Positions 54,001-64,000 of a stretch of DNA of 64,000 bases are shown here, piece after piece. Origin of the DNA: Malachius bipustulatus (taxonomy: Eukaryota; Arthropoda; Insecta; Coleoptera; Melyridae); assembly GCA_910589415.1 (NCBI GenBank), contig OU342637.1, positions 37,106,162 to 37,170,161 of the forward strand, in the 5' to 3' direction. The first letter of the stretch is position 1, and each line of letters opens with the position of its first letter. The translations under genes and the position numbers were made by a program. The notes below the pieces were generated by a model that worked only from the letters and a program-made list of their open reading frames with translations, had not been told where the DNA came from and made no database searches.

Positions 54001-54223
54001 GAAGTTCGAAACGGTAGCCGGGGGAGCGTTCATATTATCCCCCTTCGGTATAGGGAGACGTATCTGTCCGGGGAAGAGATTTATGGAGCACGTCTTACCG
54101 ATCATACTCAATGAAATGGTGAGTATGTTTGTGATGAACGTCGAGAAACCCCTGGAGGTGGAGTTTGAGTTCCTGTTAAGCCCAAAAGCACCGATGAGCC
54201 TTAATTTACATTACAGGAATTAA
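51069..54223 (+). CDS. CYP314A1: cytochrome P450 CYP314A1 (shade), ecdysone 20-monooxygenase
   Basis: A mitochondrial-clan P450 that hydroxylates ecdysone to the active moulting hormone 20-hydroxyecdysone. Exons are 51069-51397, 52826-52929 and 53193-54223; phases agree, giving 487 aa. The N-terminus has a hydrophobic stretch, then a basic/proline hinge (TIWDIPGPLALPVLGTDW). Family marks: KYPLRPPTEAIAHYR, NPERYASVGLINEQGPTWNKLR, C-helix WNKLR, K-helix ExxR (ESFR in CVMESFRYLPT), PERW, the heme loop FGIGRRICPGKRF with the Cys ligand, and the tail PLEVEFEFLLSPKAPMSL, which closely follows known shade proteins. The I-helix reads AAGVHTLKNS, with His where an acidic residue is usual. Start: ATG at 51069 follows directly on a TTGCAG acceptor, so a 5' UTR exon is likely upstream. 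The assignment rests on remembered family features. Confidence 0.9.
52075..52475 (+). repeat. direct repeat in CYP314A1 intron 1
   Basis: AAAATGGCGGACTGATGTGC and GGTCGCCATATTGAATTTA-like phrases recur at about 52080-52180 and 52370-52470, a period of roughly 290 bp, with weaker versions at 51555 and 52200. The ATGGCGG/CCATATTG pairs also make each unit partly palindromic. No gene is inside the intron. Confidence 0.65.
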
Positions 54224-54526
54224 GAATTAATTATTATTATTGTGCGATGCGTAATGGCATGGAACGAACGTCCCTGTGTTTTTGTCATTGAAACGCGTAT
54301 CTCTATCTAATGTGTTCATGTTATTATTATGTTTTCAATATATTTTTATGTATTACTATTATCATGTTGATATTTATGTACTATTTGATAATTATTATTA
54401 TTATTATTATTATACAATATACAATTTCGATAAGAGGAGAGTTTCAGTATCGTTGCTGCGGTCAAAGACGTGTAATTACACGTGCAAGCTTGACAATTAC
54501 GTCTGCATGAACTTCGTGTATAAACC

Positions 54527-54532
54527 AATAAA
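54527..54532 (+). terminator. polyadenylation signal, CYP314A1
   Basis: AATAAA lies about 300 bp after the stop codon, in an AT-rich 3' UTR containing an ATT run near 54390-54410. Confidence 0.6.
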
Positions 54533-54955
54533 AATTTGGATAGTGTAGGCATGTATACGATAAACTGCTCCAGCAGGTCGATCACTAATGACAATGCGAG
54601 ATTGCGAATATTTGATAATCCTCTTAGCTTGAAACCATTTTCTGCAGAGCCCGTTCCGGATTATTAACTCCTTCCTGGAGGTGTCCTAACAGTTTTACGT
54701 TTCTTCGTCCTTTTACGTTTCTTCCTCATTCAATTACATGTTAGATTTCCAAAGCTTTTTCAACTTCAAACAAAAACTTGTCAGATAATTTATGCTTTCA
54801 AAAAAATGGTAAAGTAAAACTCTCAGATGAGGAAACAATAATTATTCTTCCTCTTTACATTAGTGCCTGGATTACTTATATTATCCCCAGCGTCATTCTA
54901 GTTATTCTTACTTTATAATTTCGTAAATTTTTTCATTATTCGATTTACTAATATA
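54533..54955. other. intergenic, no gene seen
   Basis: Short AT-rich spacer. No open frame or element recognised. Confidence 0.45.
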
Positions 54956-55818
54956 TACAGGGTGTCTGCTTAAGGCTGGCCACCGGTTATATCTCGGAAA
55001 CTAATGGGCCTAGAACCTCAAAATAAAAAATTTCCAGACATAAGTGATCACGAGAAATTCAATGAAAATATTTTCAAGATGGCCGCACTTCCGGAAATAC
55101 CGAAAGTTGACACCTACTTCGTTATTTTAACAGGAACACCCTGTATATTATTATATTTTTGAAATGTCTGAAAAAATCGAATACAGATCGTTTTCACCAT
55201 TGGAATTTAGATTGAGTGGTTTATGAGTTATAAACAAGTTAAAATCGAAAATTTTCAACTTCAAAGCAGTCTAGAACTAGAACGGCTCAAGATATCCAAA
55301 AACGGTTTACATGTCCCTATCCTAACTTTTCACGTTTTATCCCAGTATGTGGAGTAAATTTTAATACAGGGTGATAAAAATTATCCGATTTTTCATCACT
55401 CTGTATTAAAATTTAATTAAACCACATAGTAGGATACTATGTAAAAAGTTAAGATGGGGACATGTAAACCGTTTTTGGATATCTTGAGCCGTTCTAGTTC
55501 TAGACTGCTTTGAAGTTGAAACTTTTCGATTTTCACTTGTTTATAACTCATAAACCGCTCAATCTAAATTCCAATGGTGAAAACGATCTGTATTCGATTT
55601 TTTCAGACATTTCAAAAATATAATAATATACAGGGTGTTCCTGTTAAAATAACGAAGTAGGTGTCAACTTCCGGTATTTCCGGAAGTGCGGCCATCTTGA
55701 AAATATTTTCATAGAATTTCTCGTGATCCCTTATGCCTGGAAATTTTTTATTTTGAGGTTATAGGCCCATTAGTTTCCGAGATATAGCCGGTGGCCAGCC
55801 TTAAGCAGACAACCTGTA
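54956..55818. mobile_element. palindromic MITE with TACAGGGTGTCTGC ends
   Basis: The left end TACAGGGTGTCTGCTTAAGG and its near-inverse at 55799-55818 bound arms of over 350 bp. The arms hold TTCAAGATGGCCGCACTTCC and ACACCCTGTATATTATTATA and their inverses. The middle has AATACAGGGTGATAAAAATT and its inverse, suggesting a smaller older palindrome within. It is homologous to 45877-46578 through the inner arms. Confidence 0.85.
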
Positions 55819-56227
55819 TGTAGAAGATGAAACCGATAAATTAAACCATCAATACTACCTCATTGAAAAAATCTAATAAATACTCGAATGTGGAAAGCGA
55901 TAATTATCAAAAACAGACTTCCTGAGTGATTCTTAAATCAGCAGATATTTATAAGACGTCTAACTACAAATAGATACTTCTTGTAGAATAATAATTAAAA
56001 TTCTATTTTTTATTAATAAAAGTCTACTTGTAACTTACATGTGGAACATAACATAAATAAAGTTCAAACAAGTACCTAATGTTAAAGATAAAGGTTACAA
56101 TAAAATGTTGTGTTAATAAGTCCTCTTTGATACAATGATACACTATAATAAGTAGCACAATGAATCTTATTTAGATTATAATTGCAATTCCAAAAGAGAT
56201 ACGTTAGAGATATATGTAATAGAAGTA
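55819..56227. other. 3' flank of gustatory-receptor-like exon, no gene seen
   Basis: AT-rich; probably the 3' UTR and spacer of the minus-strand gene. Confidence 0.4.
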
Positions 56228-56497
56228 TTAAAAACTGTTATTGAATTGAATGACGACAATGAAATAAGTCGTGGTCGTTCCTAGAAAAGACATCAAAGTT
56301 CCTTTATCGATGTCGAAAAAATCCGCGGCGCTGAATCGAGGAGTGCAAGTCTCCGCGTTCCCGGCGATCCGGATCAACGTCTTTCGTACCTCCGAGTCCT
56401 TCGGGTACTCCTGCTCCAGTCTGTAGCATATTTTGATGAATTCGGCTCCTTCCTGCGTTGCCAGGTCACAACTCAGCGAGGTTACGATGCTCGCCAC
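56228..56497 (-). CDS. gustatory-receptor-like C-terminal exon, partial gene
   Basis: A last exon of 89 codons on the minus strand begins at a good acceptor (TTTCTTCAG|GTGGCG). It reads LSCDLATQEGAEFIKICYRL, then ADFFDIDKGTLMSFLG and TTTTYFIVVIQFNNSF before the stop. The last block carries the TYhhhhhQF signature at the end of TM7, and the first resembles TM6 of insect gustatory receptors, seven-pass ligand-gated channels of chemosensory neurons. Earlier exons were not found upstream (56.6-61.8 kb on the plus strand), which is filled with satellites and MITEs. They may lie beyond the window, or the gene may be broken. The subfamily cannot be named. Confidence 0.65.
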   Translation of the reverse strand: MASIVTSLSCDLATQEGAEFIKICYRLEQEYPKDSEVRKTLIRIAGNAETCTPRFSAADFFDIDKGTLMSFLGTTTTYFIVVIQFNNSF

Positions 56498-56589
56498 CTG
56501 AAGAAATATAAAAGAAACCGTGCAGTTGATCTTCCTCATTTAGAGGACTAGATTTTTCCTCTACTCATTTTGAAAAGTCAATTAATATT

Positions 56590-58350
56590 TTGATGCGTTT
56601 TTATGGAATTTTAGAAATCTAGTTGATCCTTTAAATGAAGAATAAAATATTACCGATTTTTTACAGCTCCTAAAACGGTTTGCTTTCCCAAATTTTAATT
56701 TTAAAAGATGTTTTAAAAGTTCTTAAGAATGGTCTCATCTGAAAGTCTATTGATTACTCGTGGGTGGAATATTCTTCCTCATTCAGTGGAGCGATAGATA
56801 ATTTTTGATACAACAAAAAATAGATTGTTTCGACTAGAAAGGATTTATTCCAATTTTTTGATTGGTTTTAAGCAATTAAATGAAGTCTAGGTGATCCTTT
56901 AAATGTGGAATACAACATTACCGATTTTTTAAAGCTCCTTAAATTGTTTGCTTTACCAAATTTCAGTTTTAAGATGTTTTAAAATCACTTAGAATGGCTT
57001 CATACGAAAGTCTATTGATTATTCGTGGGTGGAATAATCTTCCTCATTCAGTGGAGCGATAGATAATTATTTTTGATACAATAAAAAATAGATTGTTTCG
57101 ACTAGTAAATTTTTTATTCTTATATATGTTTTGATATGTTTTAAAAAATTGAATAAAGTCTAGTTGATCCTTTAAATGTGGAATAAAATATTACCGATTT
57201 TTTACAGCTCCTAAAACGGTTTGCTTTCCCAAATTTTAATTTTAAAATATGTTTTAAAAGTTCTTAAGAATGGTATCATCTGAAAGTCTATTGATTACTC
57301 GTGGGTGGAATATTCTTCCTCATTCAGTGGAGCGATAGATAATTTTTGATACAACAAAAAATAGATTGTTTCGACTAGAAAGGATTTATTCCAATTTTTT
57401 GATTGGTTTTAAGCAATTAAATGAAGTCTAGGTGATCCTTTAAATGTGGAATACAACATTACCGATTTTTTAAAGCTTCTTAAATTCTTTGTTTTACCAA
57501 ATTTCAGTTTTAAGATGTTTTAAAAGCACTTAGAATGGTTTCATACGAAAGTCTATTGATTACTCGTGGGTGGAATAGTCTTCCTCATTCAGTGGAGCGA
57601 TAGATAATTTTTGATACAATAAAAAATAGATTGTTTCGACTAGTAAATTTTTTATTCTTATGTTTTGATATGTTTTAAAAAATTGAATAAAGTCTATTTG
57701 ATCCTTTAAATGTGGAATACAATATTACCGATTTTTAAAAGCTCCTCAAATTGTTTGATTCGCTAAATTTCAATTTTAAGATATTTTAAAAGCTCTTAGA
57801 ATTGTTTCATTTCAAAGTCTATTAATTACTTGAACGTGGAATATTCTTCCTCATTCAGTGGACCACTAGATAATTTTTAATACAATAATAAAAATAAATT
57901 GGAAAGGTTTTATTCTAATGTTTTGATATGTTTTAAGAAATTAAATAAAGTCTATTTGATCCTTTAAATGTGGAATACAATATTACCGATTTTTAAAACT
58001 TCTAAAACTGTTTGCTTAGCCAAATTTCAATTTTAAGATGTTTTAAAAGCTCTTAGAATGGTTTCCTCTGAAAGTCTATTATTTACTTGAGCGTGAAAAA
58101 ATCTTCCTCGTTCAGGGACCGCTGATAATTTTTGTTACAATAAAAAATTATATATTGTTAATTCTAGTTGATCCTTTAAATGTGGAATACAATATTGCCG
58201 ATTTTTTACAGCTTCTAAAACTGTTTACTTTACCAAATTTCAATTTTAAGGTGTTTTAAAAGCTCCTACAATAGTCTCATCTGAGAGTCTATTAATTACT
58301 CGAGGATGGAATAATCTCTCATTCAGTTAGTTAATATTTTGATGGGTAAT
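56590..58350. repeat. ~265-bp tandem satellite (GATCCTTTAAATGTGGAATA)
   Basis: Seven units are marked by GATCCTTTAAATGTGGAATA-like words near 56625, 56890, 57165, 57430, 57690, 57955 and 58160. Each has ACCGATTTTTTA, GGTTTGCTT, GAAAGTCTATTGATTACTCG and CTTCCTCATTCAGTGGAGCG. Alternate units resemble each other more, hinting at a dimeric arrangement of about 535 bp. It lies just upstream of the receptor-like exon. Decayed units reappear at 60230-60560. Confidence 0.85.
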
Positions 58351-58539
58351 AATTAGTGTATTTTTTAACAAAAAAATACACTATTGAGGACGACATCACT
58401 TTCCAAAAATCACCCAAACTCATCAAATGTCCACCGATCATGACCCCCAGATCACGAAAAAGTGGTTTTCCAAAATTCACCTGCCCACGATATATATATA
58501 TATATATATATTTATATATTTATATATTTATTTCTCCAA

Positions 58540-59990
58540 AATCACGAAATTTTGATTTTAAAAACGCTCCTGTAGCTTTATCTTTCAAGATTAGTGAACG
58601 AAATTTTGCACTCTTATTAAATATTACGAATAATTTTGATTTTCATTAAAAAAATTTCCAAAAGTCGCGTCACTTCTACAGGGTGTCCCTTCAAAATTCG
58701 GAAAATCCGGTTTTTGTCACCTCATTTCAGGTCGCAGTTTTCAATCTAGGAGACTGAAATTTTTGTGGAAGTAAGATATCCACAAGGAGTGGTCTGGTAT
58801 TGCACTTGAGCAAAATCGACTGAGCCGTTTCAAAATGGCGGCCATTTTAATTTTTGGAAAAAGGACTATTTTTTGAACCCCTGTATAAGCTAGATAGAAA
58901 AAGAGTTTTATATCAAATTCACAATATTGGAAGTAAATGACTTGAAATTTAATTTCATGCAACAAAATTTGCATTTTTTCTATTAATAAGCCAGTGGCGT
59001 GGGTAGGAAAAGGGTAAAAATGGCTTAATTTCTCCAACAATTAATGAGCACATTTTTGAAGTAATTAAACTGAAATTTTTACAGTAGACAACTATACTAA
59101 TAGACTTCAACCCTTGAGAATTTCAAAAAGTAAATAAGAAAAATGGCGGAGATATTCGATTTTTTTTACATGATGTTTTTTTAAAATTAGTTTCTCTAAA
59201 TTTTTAAAAACGCTCCTGTAGCTTCATCTTTCAAGATTAATGAACGAAATTTTTTACTCTTATAAACCTTAGGGCTGACGTTTGATTTTCGTAAAAAACA
59301 TTTTCCTAGAGTTGTGTTACTTCTACAGGATGTCCCTCCGAATTTCAGAAAAAAAACCGTCCATGAGGCACGGTTTCTGGTCGAAGTTTTCAATCTAGAG
59401 CGCTGAAATTTTTTTGGTAGTAAGATACCCTCAAGTAGTCGTCTGGTACTGTATTTGAGTAAAATAGGTAAAGACATTCCAAAATGGCGGCCTTTTCAAT
59501 TTTTGGAAAATGGCTAGATTTTGAACCCCTAAATAGGCAAGATCAAAAACTTTTAAACAAAATTAACAAGATTGGAATAAACTTATTTGAAATTTGAGCT
59601 AATGCAATACAATTTGCATCATTTCTATTAATAAGCCAGAGGCGTGGGTAGGAAAAGGGTAAAAATGTCTACATTTCTATAAACATTCATGAGCTTATTT
59701 TTGAAGGAATAGAACGGAAATTTTGATAGTAGACAACTATACTAATAGCATTTAACCTTCAAAAATTTCAAGAAGCAAATATAAAAATGGCGGAGATATT
59801 CGAATATTTTTAAATGATGTTTATTCCTCTAAAATTTCAAACTTTCGGTTTTCAAAACTCCCCTTTCAGTTTTTTCCGAATTTATTAAAGGTAGTGTAAA
59901 AAATAGTATTTTTCAAGTAAAGTTAGCCAGTGGCGGGCATAGGAAAAGGGACAAAATTGTAAAATTTTGCCAATTTTTTTGATTTTTAAA
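58540..59990. repeat. ~650-bp tandem repeat, two units and a partial
   Basis: AACGCTCCTGTAGCTT at about 58562 recurs at 59208. TTCTACAGGGTGTCCC recurs as TTCTACAGGATGTCCC. TTCCAAAATGGCGGCC and CCAGTGGCGTGGGTAGGAAA/CCAGAGGCGTGGGTAGGAAA phrases follow in the same order. A third partial unit begins near 59850 and includes GCCAGTGGCGGGCATAGGAA. A (TA)n run lies just before, at 58490-58530. There is no coding sequence. Confidence 0.8.
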
Positions 59991-60229
59991 TTTAAAAATC
60001 CATTCTAAGGCACGTGTTCAAACGAAATGAAATGAAATTATCACAGAAAATTTTTCACATTAAAGCACTAGGTACGCTAACAAGATATGACTATGGAAAA
60101 TTTCAGAAAGCCAATAATAATTTAAAACGCGGTGAAAATATTCATAATTGAATCGCATAAAAATACACTATTTCTGCGATTGATGCGCAAGAAGGTTTTT
60201 TTTTTTTTTGAGACTGTTTGGACGTAATG

Positions 60230-60560
60230 AAAATTTTAAAATGATCTAAGCTTATAATCTATTCATTACTTGAATGCGGAATAGCTGTCCTCATTCAATG
60301 GAAGGCTAGATTAAGGCTAAAAGTGATTGTCTTTGTTAAGTCTATTTAATCCTTTAAATGTGGAACACTCCTTGTGACTACATAAATCAATTCCTCAATC
60401 GAAATATTTTGGAAAATATTTATTTATTGATGTTTATAAACCTCTTGGAACGATGTAAATCTAAAATCTACTTATTACTTAAATATGGAGCAATCTTCCT
60501 CATCCGATCAATAACTAGATTATTTATTTAATTACGTTATAGACTGGTTTTTAGATAATT
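60230..60560. repeat. decayed units of the 265-bp satellite
   Basis: CTATTTAATCCTTTAAATGTGG and TCCTCATTCAATGGAAGGC-like words show that the array at 56590-58350 once extended here or was copied here. Confidence 0.6.
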
Positions 60561-60648
60561 TTATATTAAAAATGATTAAAATCCACATTTATGGTTTGAA
60601 TTAAAGCAAAAGTGACTCTTATTGACATACCTAATAACTATTCCATTA

Positions 60649-61646
60649 TACAGGGTGCACCATGTATCCTTCTCTATATTGCTATCTCCTGAATGCTAAG
60701 AGATACAGGGTCGGTTAAATCAGAGAAAAGATGCGCAGTTTTGTGGTCATCTCGAATTCGTCAAAACATGCAAGATATCTGTGACCGTTCCTGAAATATC
60801 CTGAAAAAACAGAAAAATCGAGATTTCTTATTTTTGCCATATCTTTTTTATTATTGGAAATTAATAAATAATTTTTTGTAGGCTTACATAAGCCGTTAAG
60901 AGCTATCCATCTGACATTTCAAAAAATTTCAAGGTCTTCTAGATCCAAGAGATTTCACAGTCAACTTTCGTTTTTCTAACGGCCGCCATATTATTTTTTT
61001 ATGTCGTTCGATATGAAAAAAATAATGGAAACCAAAAGTTAATAAACTTTAAAAAAAATTTTAAAATTTTTATTCTCCTTTTTTGAAAGAAAAATCTAGA
61101 AAAAATCGTAGAAAAACGTCAACATTTGTAAAATACGCCGAAATAGTGCTTGCCTTATGGTTTTTTAATTTATCTATGAAATTCGGTCTTAAAAGTTATC
61201 TTTTTTGTAAAGAAAAAAGAAGAATAAAATTTTTATTTTTTATTTTTTGAAGTTTAACAATTTTTAGTTTTTATGATTTTTTGTATCGAACAACATAAAA
61301 AACAATATGGTGGCTATAAGAAAAACGAAAGTTAACTATGAAAATTCTGGGATCTAGTCGGCTTTGAAAATTTTTGAAATGCCAAATGGGTAGCTCTTGC
61401 CGACTTATGTAAGCCCACAAAAAATTATTCATTAATCTCCAATAATAAAAAAGATATGAAAAAAATAAGAAATCTCCATTTTTCAGTTTTTTCAGGATAT
61501 TTCAGGAACGGTCACAGATATCTTGTATGTTTCGACGGAATCGAGATGGCCACAAAATTGCACTCCTTTGGACTTGTTTAACCGACCCTGTATTTGTTAG
61601 CGTTAGGAGATAGCAATATAGACAAGGATATATGATGCACCCTGTA
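60649..61646. mobile_element. ~1.0-kb palindromic MITE with TACAGGGTGCACCATG ends
   Basis: The left end TACAGGGTGCACCATGTATC and the inverse at about 61629-61646 (TGATGCACCCTGTA) bound arms of over 450 bp. The arms hold GGAACGGTCACAGATATCTT, CATTTGGCATTTC-like and AAAACGAAAGTTAACT blocks in both orientations. TTA flanks both sides. There is no coding capacity. Confidence 0.85.
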
Positions 61647-62190
61647 TTATAACTTGATTGGTGAAGAACTTTCGCACTTGGAACACTTTTTTCCAGACAT
61701 ATTATAACAATAATAATTATTTTTTGAGGAACCGAATTGTGGATTTCACGAGTGCAGTCCACTCCGTGTTTACTACGAGTTTCTCGATCGTTTTTGGTGA
61801 AGTAATAGTACATATTTTTTTATGGTGAATGCATCATCAAGTAGCTAAAATCTCTGTGCTACATACAGTGTCGTCTGTTACACCGCACCTAGGTGCAATT
61901 CATCAAAATCATCAAATATCCTTTTCTAATAACACAATATTTTGTTATTACTTTAATTTTTTAACTGATAAGCGATAAGTGATAAAACAATCATAAAACG
62001 GGCACTCGGTCGCCCGTCAGATAGGCAACCAATAATATACAAATGACCTACCTCCGGTTGCAACTACTCAAGAAGAGGCAAATCCTCATCCAAAATTGAC
62101 AATCAAACAGGAGCTGCTTTTGACTACAAGAGCAGCAATAATACTAATGATAACAACTGTAACATTCCCCAAATAGTCAGCGCTACCACA

Positions 62191-63483
62191 ATGTCTGTAA
62201 TTACTCCGAACACAACGCCAACAGTTACGTCGTATGTAGCAGCCGCCAAGGCTACACCAAAACGAGTATATCCCAAAAAAGACCAAGCCATTCTATTTCA
62301 TTCAGTGGATGACCTCAAGCTTTTTGACTACGTTAAGGCTGTTGGCAACATTGTAGGCCCCAAAAACATCTGCTACGCCTCCAGAATATCCAATAACAGA
62401 GTGTGCATCTACCTAGGCAACGTTGAGGTGGTGGACAACTTAATTTCAAAAAACCCAATTATCCGCGTAAGAGACCTGGACCTCCCGGTAAGAAGACTAA
62501 TTACTCCAGCTAAACGAGTCATCATTTCCAACATAGCCCCGGGAATAACTGATGAAATTATCGAAATCGCTTTAAAAAAGACAGGACTGCAACTGGCCTC
62601 TCCAGTCTCACCTCTGCGAGCAGGTTTTCCCGAAGAAGAATACAACCATATCCTCTCATTTCGACGACAAGTCTACGTTATTCCACCCACAGACGACTTC
62701 CAAATCCAGACCTCGCTATTGATACCGTATGAGAATAACCAGTATCGCATATTCCTATCAACCGATAAAATGGAATGCTTTATATGCAAACAGAGCGGAC
62801 ACATCGCCTCCAAATGCCCCGATGCCAATATCCCAGGCACAGCACTACCACAACCACCTCACGAGATCTCAAACACAGAAAATCCCCCCGTAGCAGAATC
62901 GCCCCTCCCTGCCACTAGACAAAAGAGACCCTGTCCTACATCGCTTGAGTCTGGTGACCCCACTTCTCCCCTTAGTGATGCCTTACATACGAATCCCCTG
63001 GAAACAATATCGACAACCTCTGCCAAAATGCCCCCACCAAACAACTCTACAGTAAAATCGATCTTGAAACCCAGCAAAAAGAAGCCGAGAACAGAAGACA
63101 CAGAAGAATCCTCAGGGTCAAAGAAAGAATTATCAGAATCCAATAGAGAAACTATCCTAAAAGTCTATAAAAAATCCCCAGAAACATTCACACTCCCAGC
63201 AGAAAACCTCATAGCCTTTATCGAGAACTCTTTTGGAAGTGCCAACCCAGTGGAGGAAGCACTGCGCTTTACCACTAATGTGAAGGCCCTGCTTTCCGAC
63301 ATGCACACGATATACCCTTACCTTACCGACAGATCTCTAAAAAACAGGTTCACCAGGCTCACTAAAAAGATCAAGCGAGATCTCCATATAGAAGGCGCAG
63401 AAATCTCCAGTCTAGCGTCGCAGTCTTCACTGGATCCCTGTGATGATCTCCCTTCCGATAGCTCTCAGATATCCAGCTATTAA
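62191..63483 (+). CDS. non-LTR retrotransposon ORF1 (gag-like, CCHC)
   Basis: A 430-aa nucleic-acid-binding protein. Residues about 30-190 have the spacing of paired RRM-like folds common in insect ORF1 proteins (VRDLDLPVRRLITPAKRVII). One clear knuckle CFICKQSGHIASKC lies near residue 195. The C-terminal half is proline/serine-rich and then basic and helical (TDRSLKNRFTRLTKKIKRD). The start is the first ATG of the frame. The frame is intact. Confidence 0.88.
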   Translation: MSVITPNTTPTVTSYVAAAKATPKRVYPKKDQAILFHSVDDLKLFDYVKAVGNIVGPKNICYASRISNNRVCIYLGNVEVVDNLISKNPIIRVRDLDLPVRRLITPAKRVIISNIAPGITDEIIEIALKKTGLQLASPVSPLRAGFPEEEYNHILSFRRQVYVIPPTDDFQIQTSLLIPYENNQYRIFLSTDKMECFICKQSGHIASKCPDANIPGTALPQPPHEISNTENPPVAESPLPATRQKRPCPTSLESGDPTSPLSDALHTNPLETISTTSAKMPPPNNSTVKSILKPSKKKPRTEDTEESSGSKKELSESNRETILKVYKKSPETFTLPAENLIAFIENSFGSANPVEEALRFTTNVKALLSDMHTIYPYLTDRSLKNRFTRLTKKIKRDLHIEGAEISSLASQSSLDPCDDLPSDSSQISSY

Positions 63484-63531
63484 TTGGCTCTATAATTCCG
63501 ACCCTCGCTACTTCATTCTTTCTATAAATAA

Positions 63532-64000
63532 CTTTTCACACTTCTACAGTGGAACTGCGATGGGTTTTTCCCACGCCTCGAACGCATACAACAGCTATTA
63601 GTAGACACCAAGGCCGACCTCCTTTGCCTACAGGAAACGAACTTTAAGGAAAACCACAGAGGAAATCTGAAGGGATTCGAGGGATATCACAACATCAGAA
63701 CCACAGGCCTGAGAGCCAGTGGCGGAACATCCATATTTGCCTCCAGCGACCTGTACTCCACATCGCTACCTCTAATCACCTCCTTAGAAGCCATAGCCAT
63801 AACGATCTGGTGTCCCAAAAAACTCACCGTTTGCAGCATATACATTCCACCCAATTACAACCTTTCTCAGACTGAACTACTTTCGGTTATAAGTCAACTA
63901 CCCTTACCCTTTCTTCTAGTTGGAGACTTCAACGCACACAACAAATTATGGGGCTCGGAGAGGACATTTGGCAGAGGGAAAACAATCGAGACTGTTCTAA
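63532..64000 (+). CDS. non-LTR retrotransposon ORF2, endonuclease start, partial
   Basis: An open frame continues to the window edge. It reads LQWNCDGFFPRLERIQQL, then LLCLQETNFK, SGGTSIFAS, CSIYIPPNYNLS and LVGDFNAHNKLWGS, the AP-endonuclease motifs of non-LTR ORF2. No ATG is found between the upstream stop at 63529 and the first motif, so initiation must be by reinitiation or frameshift, or the start has been lost. Confidence 0.85.

Larger units (their letters stand above)
61860..64000 (+). mobile_element. 5' part of a non-LTR retrotransposon, runs off the window
   Basis: ORF1 (62191-63483) and the beginning of ORF2 (from about 63532) are preceded by a 5' UTR containing a short GGGCACTCGGTCGCCCGTC hairpin at about 61999. 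The exact 5' boundary is not fixed; 61860 is a guess from the change in composition. The family differs from the I element at 1950 and from the antisense element in the cadherin intron. The clade (Jockey, I or R1 group) cannot be set without the RT. Confidence 0.8.

Noticed and set aside
58356..58649. 97-codon open frame
   Set aside because: Contains a translated (TA)n run (YIYIYIYL) and spans a repeat boundary.
61502..61813. 103-codon minus-strand open frame as an upstream receptor exon
   Set aside because: Half of it lies within the palindromic MITE arm, and it lacks hydrophobic helices arranged as in a receptor.

Overview
The window is insect nuclear DNA, very rich in transposable elements. 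I favour a beetle, but the order is not settled. The evidence for an insect is spliced genes with GT-AG introns, an ecdysone 20-hydroxylase P450 (CYP314A1/shade type), a gustatory-receptor-type exon, a large cadherin, polyadenylation signals, and piggyBac, I-type and other non-LTR elements, THAP, pogo-like and hAT-like elements. Exons of the two host genes are GC-rich, while the surrounding DNA is AT-rich and repetitive.

1-1416 is the 3' part of a piggyBac-like transposon ending at a TTAA target site. 1417-23950 holds a direct tandem duplication of a C2H2 zinc-finger gene with its 5' flank. Copy B (5' flank from about 18300, gene 22635-23720) is intact with eight fingers. Copy A (5' flank 1417-1949, gene pieces 7724 to about 17005) is wrecked. 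A full-length I-type retrotransposon (1950-7595, both ORFs open, 14-bp target duplication) sits in its 5' flank. A 5.5-kb TIR element and a 2.4-kb foldback element sit inside its coding region. The 5.5-kb insertion is itself a nest: THAP-coding element, then a GGCCGGTACTCA element, then a CACAGAATAG element, then a pogo-like element, then a SINE-like element. Four of these layers have readable boundaries, two of them with clear target duplications. Because the copies are paralogous, each serves as an empty-site control for insertions in the other.

26950-41170 is a plus-strand classical cadherin gene, about 1456 aa by my splice reading. It has six extracellular repeats, a membrane-adjacent domain, one transmembrane helix and a long charged tail. 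Intron 3 of the numbered coding exons carries a degenerate array of about 115 bp period. The last intron carries an antisense, 5'-truncated non-LTR element inside an array of about 265 bp period, which continues past the gene and reappears at 48 kb. 41170-51060 is intergenic and mostly satellites, palindromic elements and MITEs.

51069-54223 encodes CYP314A1 (shade), the mitochondrial P450 that converts ecdysone to 20-hydroxyecdysone. 54956-61650 holds two large palindromic MITEs, a minus-strand last exon of a gustatory-receptor-like gene, and two more tandem arrays. 61860-64000 is the 5' end of another non-LTR retrotransposon that runs off the window.

No rRNA, CRISPR array or intact tRNA was seen. 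The host genes do not form a pathway together. The common theme is layered transposon insertion and local satellite growth between and within genes.
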